A stretch of DNA of 64,000 nt from Eutrophomonas brisbanensis (GCA_038141705.1 JAYQIQ010000001.1:248001-312000), one strand, 5' to 3'; shown: positions 34,804 through 43,971, counted from the stretch's first letter. The notes: generated by a model from the letters alone, not told the origin. Numbers and translations are program-made.

Positions 34804-36141
34804 TTATTTACCTCCAGCGCTAGACCTAGGCATAAATAGCGCTGCGACCGGCTTATTCGAGTTTTTAGCTTTCTCCGCACCTGCTGAGGATACTTTTTTA
34901 ACCCCCTGCTTTTTTAATTCATCTGACTTGGCAGTCGGGACGTAAGGTTTATCGAAAAGAGGATCTTCCGATTTCTTGGCCGAACTCAGCCGTCGACCAC
35001 TGGTCGGTCTCGTTAATGAGGATTTCGATTGAAGTTTTACTTTTATCAATTTTTCTATGTTTGAGAGACACTCACCGTCTTCATTACCCGCAAATGAAAT
35101 TGCCTCCCCTTTTTGTCCGGCTCGCCCAGTTCGTCCAATACGATGCACATAGTCCTCTGGGTTCGGCGGCAAATCAAAATTGATTACGAAAGGAAGATCC
35201 TCAATGTCGATACCCCTAGCAGCGATATCCGTCGCAACCAAAAAATTAATCTCATTTGCCTTAAATTTCGCGAGCGCATCCATGCGCTCAATCTGAGTTC
35301 TATCACTATGAATAGCCTGAGCGGAGAAACCTTTACGATCGAGATAACTCGAGAGCCGATTGGCACCTATCTTAGTGTTACAAAAGATCAAGACTTGCTT
35401 CATATCCCTCATGGAGATCAAATCAACCAGACGATCCCGTTTTGAAAAATCATCTACTTTGTAAACGGTGTGCTCAATCGTTTCCGTAATGGTGTTCCTA
35501 GGTGCAACCTCAACCTTTACCGGATCGTTTAACCATTTGGACGCAAGAGACCTAATTTCATCAGAGTAAGTGGCCGAGAACATCAGTGTTTGACGTTTCT
35601 GCGGAAGTAGCTCGATGATCCTTTTGATGTCTGGAAGAAACCCCATGTCCAGCATTCGATCCGCCTCGTCAAGCACCAAAAATTCCACCGCTGTAAAGCG
35701 GACGGCCTTCATCTGAATGTGATCTAGTAATCGGCCTGGAGTCGCGACAAGTATTTCGATCCCGGAGCGAAGCATCGTCGTTTGGGGGTCCATTGGAACG
35801 CCACCAAAAACTGAACCAATCCGCAGAGGCAAGTACTTGCCGTATGTCTTTGCACTCTCCTCAACCTGCGCTGCTAATTCACGAGTCGGGGCTAGAATTA
35901 GAGCACGGATCGGATGTTTCGCCGGAGAAACACTGGTATTCGCATGTTTCGAAAGCAAGTCCAACATTGGTAATGTAAAACTCGCTGTTTTTCCTGTTCC
36001 TGTTTGGGCTGCAGCAAGCACATCACGTCCAGAGAGAATTTCTGGAATAGCTTTCTCCTGGATGGGAGTTGGCTTTTCGTAACCCTGATCGGAAATCGAT
36101 CGGTTTAACAGCTGGTTAAGGCCTAAATTCGCAAAACTCAT
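34804..36141 (-). CDS. rhlE: DEAD-box ATP-dependent RNA helicase RhlE
   Basis: 445 residues. Motifs in order are the Q motif (GYEKPTPIQEKAIP), I AQTGTGKT, Ia PTRELAAQV, II DEAD, III SAT, IV VLIFCNTK, V TDIAARGIDI and VI HRIGRTGRAG. The C-terminal tail is Lys/Ser/Ala-rich, as in RhlE. The ATG at 36141 has GGAG before it and begins MSFANLGLN, the usual RhlE start. It acts in rRNA maturation and mRNA decay. Confidence 0.95.
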   Translation of the reverse strand: MSFANLGLNQLLNRSISDQGYEKPTPIQEKAIPEILSGRDVLAAAQTGTGKTASFTLPMLDLLSKHANTSVSPAKHPIRALILAPTRELAAQVEESAKTYGKYLPLRIGSVFGGVPMDPQTTMLRSGIEILVATPGRLLDHIQMKAVRFTAVEFLVLDEADRMLDMGFLPDIKRIIELLPQKRQTLMFSATYSDEIRSLASKWLNDPVKVEVAPRNTITETIEHTVYKVDDFSKRDRLVDLISMRDMKQVLIFCNTKIGANRLSSYLDRKGFSAQAIHSDRTQIERMDALAKFKANEINFLVATDIAARGIDIEDLPFVINFDLPPNPEDYVHRIGRTGRAGQKGEAISFAGNEDGECLSNIEKLIKVKLQSKSSLTRPTSGRRLSSAKKSEDPLFDKPYVPTAKSDELKKQGVKKVSSAGAEKAKNSNKPVAALFMPRSSAGGK

Positions 36142-36248
36142 ATTTCTCCAATTTCGTTGACCAGTGGCCAAACGATTAACACGCGAGGCAGTTCTAGAGA
36201 TTTCTCGCCTAAGAAGATGCGCATCCTACCGCAATATCAATATCCTGG

Positions 36249-36973
36249 CTAAAACGCATCGAGAGTAGTCAACTTAGTGAGAAGGTTCGCGCCTTTGCAT
36301 CTTGCACGCTCTTTAAGAATTTCGTAATCTTGACAGCCCCACTCACTTTCCAAATCACACGCCAGAGCGAAAAACTTCAGGGCCTCAGAATCGCTCTGGG
36401 TAACACCAATGCCCATCGCGAATGCATTACCCATTTTCATGCAGGCATCTTCTCGCCCGGAACTACAGCCTACCTCATAAAATTCAGCAGTCTCTCCGTA
36501 GTAATAGGCAAAGCCGAGAGCATCGCAGGCGGTAGTAACGCCTGCCTGACAGGCTTTTTCATAAAAACCAAACGCTTTTACAAAATTTCTACGGACATTA
36601 CCCCCTTATAAAAGGCATGTCCAAGAGAATTACAAGCCATACCTGCACCAAGCTCACAACGCTCCAAATAAGTCTTAACAGCTGCAAGATAGTCGGGCGT
36701 TACCGCTATACCGTTATAAACCCTGTAGCCAAGAAAGAGACATGCATCCGCAATATCGCGGTCACAAGCCTTCTCAAAGTAATTGATTGCTGCAATGTAA
36801 TCTTGGCCTACTACATCCCCCTCGATATGGGCAATACCAAGCTCGTTACAAGAAGAGCCTCTACCAGCGGCGCATTCCTGTCTCGAAATATTTAAATCAG
36901 GATTAGCTGCAAAACATATCCCGATAAAAAAGGTCGCGAGAAATGAAACCAACGTTACACAGAACGATCTCAT
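36249..36973 (-). CDS. Secreted cysteine-rich Sel1/Hcp-like repeat protein, interrupted
   Basis: About 241 residues: signal peptide (ATFFIGICFAA), then Sel1-type helical repeats, each with a Cys pair about eight residues apart (CAAGRGSSC, CDRDIADAC, CELGAGMAC, CQAGVTTAC, CSSGREDAC, CDLESEWGC), the pattern of Helicobacter Hcp proteins in which each repeat is closed by a disulfide. The frame breaks at 36586-36588, where three T should be four, and VENFVKAFGFYEKAC continues. Likely a periplasmic protein-binding scaffold. Confidence 0.85.
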
Positions 36974-37117
36974 AAACCGTAGGTTACCATGGGGCGAAAC
37001 ATCGCATGAAGTATTACTATCTTCGAAACTCAGTCACTGTGAAAATAAAACCATAACGGAACTCATAAGCCAGTCATAAGTTTAAATTTATCAACAGATG
37101 AAGATGAGGTGTAAGCA

Positions 37118-37570
37118 ATGAAAGTGATCCTTTCTCTTGTTATCGTGCTAGCGGTCAGCTCTTCCGCTGCTGCGCAGGAAAGATCCACTCAATTGAGCTG
37201 TACCATCAGTGGGCATCAAGCAAATATAACGAATGGAACGACTTTGGACCGCGTACTACCTGAGAGAGTAGTTAACGTTACAGTCTCAAGCGATCACACC
37301 AATAGCTCGAGCTTAAGCATTGCAGTGGACGAAATTGGAAGCGAATACCATTTACGCCTGGCTGCCGACACAGCGACCCAGAACCTATCTGATGCAAGTA
37401 AATATCATCTTGCCGTGGAAAGACCTGGCACCGACGTTATTAAAAGAAGCGGCGAGGAGATAATTATTGATTTAGAAAAATACTCAATTAAGGCAAATAT
37501 ATTCGCAGAATTATCCGACGATAGCTTGATAAAAATAAACTATAACGGAATCTGTAGAAATATTGAGTAA
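37118..37570 (+). CDS. Secreted protein of unknown function
   Basis: 150 residues with a clean signal peptide (SLVIVLAVSSSAAAQ) and a beta-rich domain with two Cys (SCTISG near residue 28 and ICRNIE at the C-terminus) that may form a disulfide. No family is recognised. It has a weak AGGTG ribosome site and lies just outside the left boundary of the tRNA-Arg element. Confidence 0.7.
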   Translation: MKVILSLVIVLAVSSSAAAQERSTQLSCTISGHQANITNGTTLDRVLPERVVNVTVSSDHTNSSSLSIAVDEIGSEYHLRLAADTATQNLSDASKYHLAVERPGTDVIKRSGEEIIIDLEKYSIKANIFAELSDDSLIKINYNGICRNIE

Positions 37571-37650
37571 AAGCAATCGCAGCGAAATTTATCTCTCCGG
37601 CAATGTATGTACACTCATTAGAGGCCGCACAAAATTGAGCTGTTAAAATG

Positions 37651-37712
37651 CTACAGTCAATTTCTTAAAAGATTGATTTTACTGGGTTAGTTACTGCGCC
37701 CCGGTAGCTCAG
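37651..37712 (+). repeat. Left direct repeat (candidate attL) with 15-base tRNA-Arg fragment
   Basis: Matches 40637-40698 at 60 of 62 positions; the two differences are adjacent, at positions 37686-37687. The last 15 bases (37698-37712) equal the first 15 of the tRNA-Arg. After this point the sequences diverge. Confidence 0.88.
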
Positions 37713-38549
37713 CTCGTCTATTTCAAGGCTCGCACCACACGCTACATGAAGCGATTGATCGGTATCAGGAAACGTTTGTTACAAAATTCAAAAGTGTCAA
37801 GACAGCACAATGGGAGCTACAGTTCTTAAAAAGACACATCCTCAACGAACGCTTAGATACATTTCAATCCACACGGGTAGCTCAATATCGAGATGACCGT
37901 TTGTCTCAAGGAGTATCTGGCTCATCTATTAACCGTGAGCTAAACACCCTCTCGAGTTTTTGATATCGCCATGAAGGAGTGGTGCTGGGTGAATCACAAC
38001 CCAGTTAAACAAATTACTCGCCCAAAGAATGGACGACACCGAGAACGTAGACCTACATCCTCAGAAATTATTTCACTTCGTAACGAGTGCGCACGATCTA
38101 GGAACAACGATATTTGGATCATGATTGAACTCGCTATAGAAACGGGCATGAGACAAGGAGAGTTACTGAACCTAGAGACCGCATCAATTAATCTTCAAAC
38201 AAGGATAGCGCACCTACACGAGACCAAGAATGGAGAATCCAGAAGTGTTCCTTTGTCTAAACGGGCATGTGATTTGGTGAAGACACAACTTCAAACCACA
38301 GCCTCAGGAAAACTCTTTCCACGGTGGTCAGGTGGTGACGGATTTAGAAGCACCTTTAAGCGAGTCTGCGAACGAGCTGGTATTGAAGATTTACGCTTCC
38401 ATGATTTAAGACATGAAGCTGCAAGCAGGTTCTTCGAGCTGGGATTAAATCAGTTCCAAGTGGCTGCCATCACTGGTCATAAATCGCTTCAAAGCCTTCA
38501 TCGCTACACACACATCAAAACTGAGAATCTAGTGAACCTGATTTCTTAG
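37713..38549 (+). pseudogene. int: Tyrosine recombinase/integrase, 5'-truncated and frameshifted
   Basis: About 279 codons of a phage-type integrase. The reading begins at the repeat boundary with RLFQGSHHTLHEAIDRY, so the arm-binding domain (about 55 residues in relatives) and a start codon are missing. The core-binding domain is present to 37955. The T5 run at 37957-37961 then breaks the frame, and FDIAMKEWCWVNHNP resumes. Catalytic residues are intact: Arg in TGMRQGELL, His-Arg in FHDLRHEAAS, His in ITGHKSL and Tyr in HRYTH. Confidence 0.88.
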
Positions 38550-38732
38550 AAAGATACAGGTTAATTTGTAATTATTCTGGACTAGACCACCCGGGGGAGG
38601 GGTAAATCGTTAGCTGTTTAGATATAAGTGCCTTAGCAGATACAAAAAAGAGATTCTGTACACACTTGAAATGATCCCCTGCTGAGAATCAGAAAAGCCT
38701 TAAAAACTGGCTCTCAAGTTTAAGTTATTCCA

Positions 38733-39139
38733 TCAGCTGCAGTTGGAATGGTCCTCAACGACATTACCAATGAGACCAAAGGCTACACCGGCTATTACAC
38801 TGTCTGATCTAGGGGAGATTCTGAACTGATACTTCTTCCCTTTCTCAGCATTCAGGTCAATACTAAATTTCCCGGAATAGACCACGTATCAACAACTAAA
38901 CCTCTCTTACCCTCGCCAACGATGGCCGTAAACGCACCCCCTCGAGAAAGTTTAGCGATGACCGCCAATAAAAATGCGTGCTCCTAAAGCTAAATAAAGC
39001 AAGCTATCATCACGATTAAATACCAGCGTCGCCCTCCGTGGAGGACAGTTGGAGCTGCAGAAGTTTTGATCTTCTCTTTGGTTGGTAGAATCGATTAGTA
39101 AAGAAGACAGAAATACAATTACAGCGAAGCGACGAACAT
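38733..39139 (-). pseudogene. Broken small secreted protein gene in the element
   Basis: Pieced together from three frames. An ATG at 39139 behind GGAGATA leads into a signal-like stretch (VRRFAVIVFLSSLLI), a Cys-rich spacer and ATLVFNRDDSLLYLALGARIFIGG. Then come KLSRGGAFTAIVGEGKRGLVVDTW and KGKKYQFRISPRSDSVIAGVAFGLIG, ending at TGA 38733. Breaks are needed near 39136, near 38960 and near 38878. The pattern of a basic-aromatic KYQFRISPR segment then GVAFGLIGN suggests a DUF2846-like surface lipoprotein, but I cannot name the family with confidence. It starts 27 bases after the lipoprotein relic upstream. Confidence 0.6.
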
Positions 39140-39165
39140 TATCTCCAGAACATACAAGCAGAAAG

Positions 39166-39509
39166 TCAGTTTTTACTTCCAGATTCTTTTTTCTTGGCGT
39201 TAACAGGAATTACAAAGCTAGGAGCATATCGATGTTTATCAGTGGGACAATACCAAAATCTAGAAACACTGCACTCGCTATGAGAAACTTTCGATATGTC
39301 TCAAGTAATTTTAAGCGGATCATCAGACCTTCTAACTCGCTGTGCCTGGGATTGTTTGAGTTATAACCTCTCTTATTTGACAACTGACAAGTACCACCAA
39401 GCTCCATCGGAGAACGACAGGGAGATGGGGACATAAGCATCATTCGTTATTGTTGCGCAACCAACTGCCGTAGACGCAAAGACCTCAAGAGAAATGAAGA
39501 AATTTTCAT
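39166..39509 (-). pseudogene. Broken lipoprotein gene of the GCATITNDAYVP type
   Basis: About 114 codons across at least four frame changes. Pieces in order: MKISSFLL (signal), FASTAVGCATITNDAYVP (lipobox VGC), SLSFSDG, GTCQLSNKRG, VRRSDDPLKIT, IASAVFLDFGIV and TDKHRYAPSFVIPV, ending at TGA 39166. The order matches a family of small lipoproteins in environmental Gammaproteobacteria in which Cys-ATITNDAYVPVSLSFSDGS and VRRSDD blocks recur; that family memory is not backed by a search. It is beyond repair by a single correction. Confidence 0.7.
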
Positions 39510-39694
39510 ATTATGGATACCCCATTTAACATTAAACTAAATCATGTTACGTTTTACAAATATTCTTGTTCGTCGTCAAGAGGAAATATCAACATCAAAA
39601 AGTGTCTATATGACGACTAATAAGTCTTATAAAACAACACATAAGTATATGTTTATATTAATATAATTAGCTTAATTAGAGCTAAACAGTATTA

Positions 39695-39769
39695 CTATGC
39701 ATTAGCCTCCTTCTTCTCCTCCTCCTTCCTTCTTCTTACCTTCTGATTACCAACAACAGTTATCTTCAT
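39695..39769 (-). CDS. Possible tiny basic/acidic peptide after the polymerase-like relic
   Basis: A 24-codon frame directly downstream of the relic's stop: ATG at 39769, a run KVRRRKEEEKKEANA, stop at 39697. The nearby strand is a purine-rich tract, so the frame may be composition alone. No ribosome site beyond the purine-rich run. Reported at low confidence. Confidence 0.2.
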   Translation of the reverse strand: MKITVVGNQKVRRRKEEEKKEANA

Positions 39770-39772
39770 TTG

Positions 39773-40609
39773 TTATTCTTCTTCTAGATCATGATCTAAG
39801 AGATATTGTTCGTTGATATCCTCATGATGATGATTCTCTTCTTCTAATAGATCTTTCTTGTTGGCTCTTCTTAACTGATTACAAGCCTCTTCTGCTTGTA
39901 GCTGTTGTTGATAATCCTCTGTCTCTCAACGCTTCTAATTGTGGTTCTCTGAATGCTATTCCTTGTTTCTTGATCGTTGGCTTCTTTATAAGAGCCTCAA
40001 ATATGTGCTTCAAGTCACTCTGCTTCACAAGGAATGAATCATGAATGGGAATCACCAAAGATTGTGCTTTAACCTGAAAGTAATCTATGACGTGAGATAC
40101 CAGCATACTGTCATAGTGTTGAAGCTGAAGTCCTACTCCCTGACAGTAGTAATGAGCTATCGGTTCTAGACGCTCTCTGAGGGTACTTTCTAGCCTCTCA
40201 CACCAGCTGTTTGTAACTCTGATGTTGTAACCCTTCCAGTCATCTGGATCTTTCCTCTTTTTTAGCTCTGTGTCTATTCAACCAATACCTGAGACTGTCT
40301 GTTGCTGGTCCGTCTTTTGTTCTGTTAATTAAGATCTGGAATGCTTTCTTAGCAACTGATCTTGGAAACTCTCCTTCCGTGTCATATGGATCTTCTGGTG
40401 GTGTAGAGAAGCTCTACCAACTGATAGAGAAGTAACGGGTGGAGAGACTTGTAGTCAACCTCTGCAACATAGTCGTTTGTCTCTCCGTCAGATCTGAATG
40501 CTTAGCCTGTACTGTGAGGATTTACCTTGTGAAGTCAGTCTATAAGCAGAGGTAATGTCCTCCCTCCTGTCTCATAGTTATTCTTGTAGATCCTCGATTT
40601 AAAAGACAT
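39773..40609 (-). pseudogene. Polymerase-like gene relic (family A-type palm motifs)
   Basis: Pieced from three frames with two in-frame stops. In order: RIYKNNYETGGRT, then FRSDGETNDYVAEVDYKSLHPLLLY (motif A-like, Asp then SLHP), PPEDPYDTEGEFPRSVAKKAFQILIN (helix with conserved Arg-Lys), CERLESTLRERLEPIAHYY, GVGLQLQHYDSMLVSHVIDYF, and SLVIPIHDSFLV (motif C-like His-Asp). It ends in an acidic tail (HEDINEQYLLDHDLEEE). The spacing of D-x-SLHP...R-x3-K...HDSF is like DNA polymerase I or single-subunit polymerase palms found in integrative elements. Stops are TGA and TAA near 40530-40500; frameshifts near 40420, 40260 and 39925. The N-terminus is missing at the repeat. Confidence 0.6.
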
Positions 40610-40636
40610 AGGGAGTTTTCTCCAATTTTGTAAATA

Positions 40637-40698
40637 CTACAGTCAATTTCTTAAAAGATTGATTTTACTGGACTAGTTACTGCGCCCCGGTAGCTCAG
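40637..40698 (+). repeat. Right direct repeat (candidate attR) running into tRNA-Arg
   Basis: The partner of 37651-37712. It contains the upstream (probably promoter) sequence and the first 15 bases of the intact tRNA gene, so the tRNA keeps a full upstream region after integration. Confidence 0.88.
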
Positions 40699-40759
40699 GG
40701 GATAGAGCAACCCCCTCCTAAGGGGTAGGTCGTACGTTCGATTCGTATCCGGGGCGCCA
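40684..40759 (+). tRNA. tRNA-Arg (CCU anticodon)
   Basis: A 76-base cloverleaf with encoded CCA. Acceptor GCCCCGG pairs with CCGGGGC, D-arm GCTC...GAGC, anticodon loop CTCCTAA gives anticodon CCT (reads AGG), T-arm with GTTCGATTC. It is the integration target of the adjacent element. Confidence 0.95.
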
Positions 40760-40795
40760 CAATTACTACCTAAAGAAGCACCCCTGGAATATCCG

Positions 40796-41480
40796 TCACA
40801 AGATTAGGTCTAAAGATAGAAACTCGGAGACTCTAGCTGGAGATGGCTTCGCCAAGAACGTAACAATACCGATACAAGGAGACGATATAGCGCTCCCAAT
40901 AGCATCTACATTCTCCTCGATATTTTCGAATTCAGAATCAACGACATTCCCAAGACATCCACACAATTCAACACCCATCTATTTGACCGAATCACTCGTA
41001 AGTATCGCGTGATTGATGACAGCCAAGTCTAAATCCTACAACTAATATGACGGGCAAATTAAGATCTCGAGCAAGGTCCGAACTCCACCAGTTTTCCTTG
41101 AGGGGGATTTTGAACCCCCACACCCTCAACAAAACTAATATCGGCATGCTTTTGACCTGCTCGCACATGATTAATAATCACATCTGAGCTCAAAAAAATC
41201 CCCCCTCTTTCCGAGCAGCGATATGGGGTGCACACGCTTCAGATAGCTCGACAGCACAAATATCTGCAGCGCTGATAGAAGGCACACTTACAGACCGAAG
41301 AACGTGCACGTCCTCATTAATAGACTCACCGTCTATCAAGATTTTTCCAGCGGCTACAGGTTTGAGGCCAACTGCGGTATATCCCATGCTTATCGCTTTA
41401 GTAATAAGCCCCGCTGTAATGGTTGTCTTACCGATCTCTGTGTCCGTGCCGGTAATAAAAAAACTTCTTTCCGCACCCAT
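40796..41480 (-). pseudogene. bioD: Dethiobiotin synthetase, multiply disrupted
   Basis: BioD closes the ureido ring of dethiobiotin with ATP and CO2. Pieces in order: FFITGTDTEIGKTTITAGL (P-loop), VGLKPVAAG, CAPHIAARKEGG, IFLSSDVIINHVRAGQKHADISFVEGVG, FKIPLKENWWSSDLARDLNLPVILVVGFRLG, INHAILTSDSVK, MGVELCGCLGNVVD and SSPCIGIVTFLAKP. Four lesions separate them: G6 needs G7 near 41201-41206, G5 needs two more near 41144, an extra base lies near 41020, and TAG replaces a sense codon at 40979-40981. The start overlaps the bioF stop (ATGA). With this many lesions true loss is likely. Confidence 0.85.
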
Positions 41481-42685
41481 CAGGTAAGTTGCCTCATTGC
41501 ATCCAAAAGTTTATCTACGTCAGAATCTTCGTGCGCAGCCGATAAGGTAATTCGTAGCCGCGAAGCTCCTTGGGGAACAGTGGGAGGTCTAATTCCTGGA
41601 ACTCTAAAGCCTAGATTTTCTAATCCAATTGATAAACGCATTGTTGATGCCGCGTCACCAAGAACGACTGGTTGAATGGGAGTCATTGTTTTGGGGACCC
41701 GCCAATGCAAATTAGATTGATTACTTTTTATCGAGACTAAACCTTCAAAAAGTTTTTCTCCAATTTTGTGTAATTTTTTTCTTAAGAGAACACCTTCATC
41801 ACCGCAGATAATATCGATACTGGCGAGTAACGCATAAGAAAGAGCAGGCACACTGGCAGTAGTGTAAATATACGACCTAGCCACCTGCTCTAGATAATCT
41901 ATGACCAATCGAGGTGCGATAACAAAAGCACCCGATAAGCCCGCGGCCTTACTGAGAGTCCCAATCAAGATAACCCGATTACTCTGAATATTTTGATACT
42001 CGATCGTCCCGAGACCCGTGTCACCTATCGTTCCAAAACCATGAGCATCATCAATAATCACGAAGGCATCATATTTCTCAGTCAATCTAAGAAGCTGCGA
42101 ACCATCACAAAGATCACCGTCCATACTAAAAACCCCGTCTGACACAATGATTTTCTTCTTAGCAGTTGAGCGCGAAAGAGCATTCTCTAATGACACGTAG
42201 TCTTTGTGCTTAAAACGACTCACATTTCCTTTTGCTAGCCTCATTCCATCAATGAGTGACGCATGATTAAGTTGATCCGAGAATAGTTCTGCGTCCTCGC
42301 CTCCTAGGGCAGTCATTACCGCGAGGTTCGCCATGAAACCGGTCGAAAAGGTTAAGCACCGATTCATACCAATGAAAGGCTCATACAAAGCGGATAACTT
42401 CTCCTCGAGGTCGACATGCGCCCTCGTGTGTCCGCTGATCAAATGCGATGCGCCAGAACCACCTCCCCAACGATCGACTCCTTCTTTAAGCGCCTCTTTA
42501 ATCTTTAAATGATTAGCTAGCCCCAAATAATCATTAGAGCAAAACAACAGGTGCTCTTTTGTTACGCCTGCCCGATCGGTAATACGCTGCCGTATGTTAG
42601 TTGGACCTTCGGCTACTCGAAGTATCCTGCGCAAACCTGACTCATCGAGGTGCGATAACTCTTTCTCTAATGCATCAGCGAGCAT
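41480..42685 (-). CDS. bioF: 8-amino-7-oxononanoate synthase
   Basis: 401 residues of a PLP alpha-oxoamine synthase condensing pimeloyl-ACP/CoA with alanine. FCSNDYLGLANH, GSGASHLISGHTRAHVDLEEKLS, DQLNHASLIDGMRLA, VSDGVFSMDGDLC, VIIDDAHGFGTIG and the PLP Lys in GTLSKAAGLSGA are intact. It overlaps bioA by 11 bases and bioD by one codon edge, in the order bioA-bioF-bioD. Confidence 0.95.
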   Translation of the reverse strand: MLADALEKELSHLDESGLRRILRVAEGPTNIRQRITDRAGVTKEHLLFCSNDYLGLANHLKIKEALKEGVDRWGGGSGASHLISGHTRAHVDLEEKLSALYEPFIGMNRCLTFSTGFMANLAVMTALGGEDAELFSDQLNHASLIDGMRLAKGNVSRFKHKDYVSLENALSRSTAKKKIIVSDGVFSMDGDLCDGSQLLRLTEKYDAFVIIDDAHGFGTIGDTGLGTIEYQNIQSNRVILIGTLSKAAGLSGAFVIAPRLVIDYLEQVARSYIYTTASVPALSYALLASIDIICGDEGVLLRKKLHKIGEKLFEGLVSIKSNQSNLHWRVPKTMTPIQPVVLGDAASTMRLSIGLENLGFRVPGIRPPTVPQGASRLRITLSAAHEDSDVDKLLDAMRQLT

Positions 42686-43971
42686 TCGATAATACCTCCT
42701 GGAGAGAATTCGCCACTGCGCGCCCGATGTGCTGCGATAAATCTTTATCGATTACAAACGGCGGCATCACATAGACCGTCTGACCAATGGGACGAATAAG
42801 CAATTCATGCTTACGCGCCTCGAGATGAAACTTCTCTGCAAAATTTTCAATAACTCCCTCGACGTCAAATGCTAGAACCATTCCACACTGCCGAAGATTG
42901 CTGATTCTTGGTTCACTATCGAAGTGCGCAAATGATTGCCTTATATAGTCAGCTTGGATGCGGATTTGCTTCTCTGGTCCTTCATCGAAATGATCAAGAA
43001 CTGCATTAGCCGCGGCACACGCAAGCGGGTTTCCAGTGTACGAATGAGAATGAAGAAACCCCTTCTTAAAATCATTATCTAAAAAAGCCTCAAAAATTTC
43101 ATCGGTGGTCATAACCAAAGATAGCGGCAAGTTTCCGCCTGTGATCCCCTTCGACAAAAGGACCATATCGGGCCAATTTTCTCGATCGACCTGATCCCAC
43201 GCAAAAAAACTACCCGTGCGTCCACAACCCACTGCTATCTCATCGGCAATCAGGTGCACATTATGCTGTCGCGTTAACGCACGAACTTTTTGAAGATATT
43301 GAACAGAATGCATAACCATACCGGCTCCGCCTTGTATACGTGGCTCGACGATCACTGCAGAAATTTTTCCGGACCTGCTCGATAACAACTCACTCAACTC
43401 GGCGAGAGCCTGCTCTTCGTTCCCTAATCGCGAGTCTGGCGCCTGGACAGTCAAACCCGCTAAAAGCAATGGCCCATATGCGTCCCGAAATAATGGCACA
43501 TCAGTAACTGACAACGCACCAAGCGTTTCTCCGTGGTAACTTCCACTAAGGCAGACGAACTCTTTACGGTCCACCTCACCGCACTGTCTCCAATAATGGA
43601 AGCTTTGCTTCAACGCGATCTCTACGGCACTTGACCCATCAGACGCAAAAAAAACATGACCCAGATTTCGTGCTGTTCGCTCAGAAAGACGGGCCGCAAG
43701 CTTTACTACAGGCTCATGCGTACAACCCGCCAACATGACATGAGGTAGGTTATCTAACTGATGCTTTATAGCCGCGTTTATGCGTTCATTCGAGTGGCCA
43801 AGCAAGTTAACCCACCACGAGCTAATCGCATCAAAATACCGATTACCGTACTCATCAAAAATCCAACCACCTTTTCCACTTTTGATAGCGAGTGGGGGGT
43901 ACAGACGACAAACGGGCCATTTGGCTGCAAGGATGCCAAACGTATTGGAGACTCTGCTCAGATAAATTCAC
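42675..43971 (-). CDS. bioA: Adenosylmethionine-8-amino-7-oxononanoate aminotransferase, interrupted
   Basis: About 432 residues. The start region reads VNLSEQSLQYVWHPCSQM (GTG at 43971), with the family HPCSQM and, past the break, DEYGNRYFDAISSWWVNLLGHSN. GSSAVEIALKQSFHYW, SGSYHGETLGALSV, DEIAVGCGRTGSFFAWD and the PLP Lys in LLSKGITGGNLPLS are present. The frame breaks at 43894-43899, where six G (plus strand) should be five, an insertion. It uses AdoMet as amino donor. It starts 78 bases after the dehydratase stop. Confidence 0.92.

Larger units (their letters stand above)
37651..40698. mobile_element. Decaying integrative element inserted at the 5' end of a tRNA-Arg gene
   Basis: A 62-bp direct repeat (60 of 62 identical) bounds the region: 37651-37712 and 40637-40698. 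The right copy runs into the intact tRNA-Arg gene; the left copy holds only its first 15 bases plus 47 bases of upstream sequence. Inside are a tyrosine integrase (plus), two broken lipoprotein-like genes and a broken polymerase-like gene (minus). All genes carry lesions and both outer genes lack their N-terminal parts next to the repeats. Composition is more AT-rich and AGA/AAG-codon-rich than the surroundings. Integration at a tRNA 5' end with promoter replacement is the simplest explanation. Confidence 0.8.

Noticed and set aside
39700..39790. Pyrimidine-rich tract as a CRISPR-like or simple repeat
   Set aside because: It has no regular unit and no spacers; it is explained by Glu/Lys/Arg-rich codons on the opposite strand.
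40796..40978. 60-codon minus-strand frame as a separate small gene
   Set aside because: Joined with the frame upstream it gives the conserved C-terminal part of BioD, so it is a fragment of that gene.
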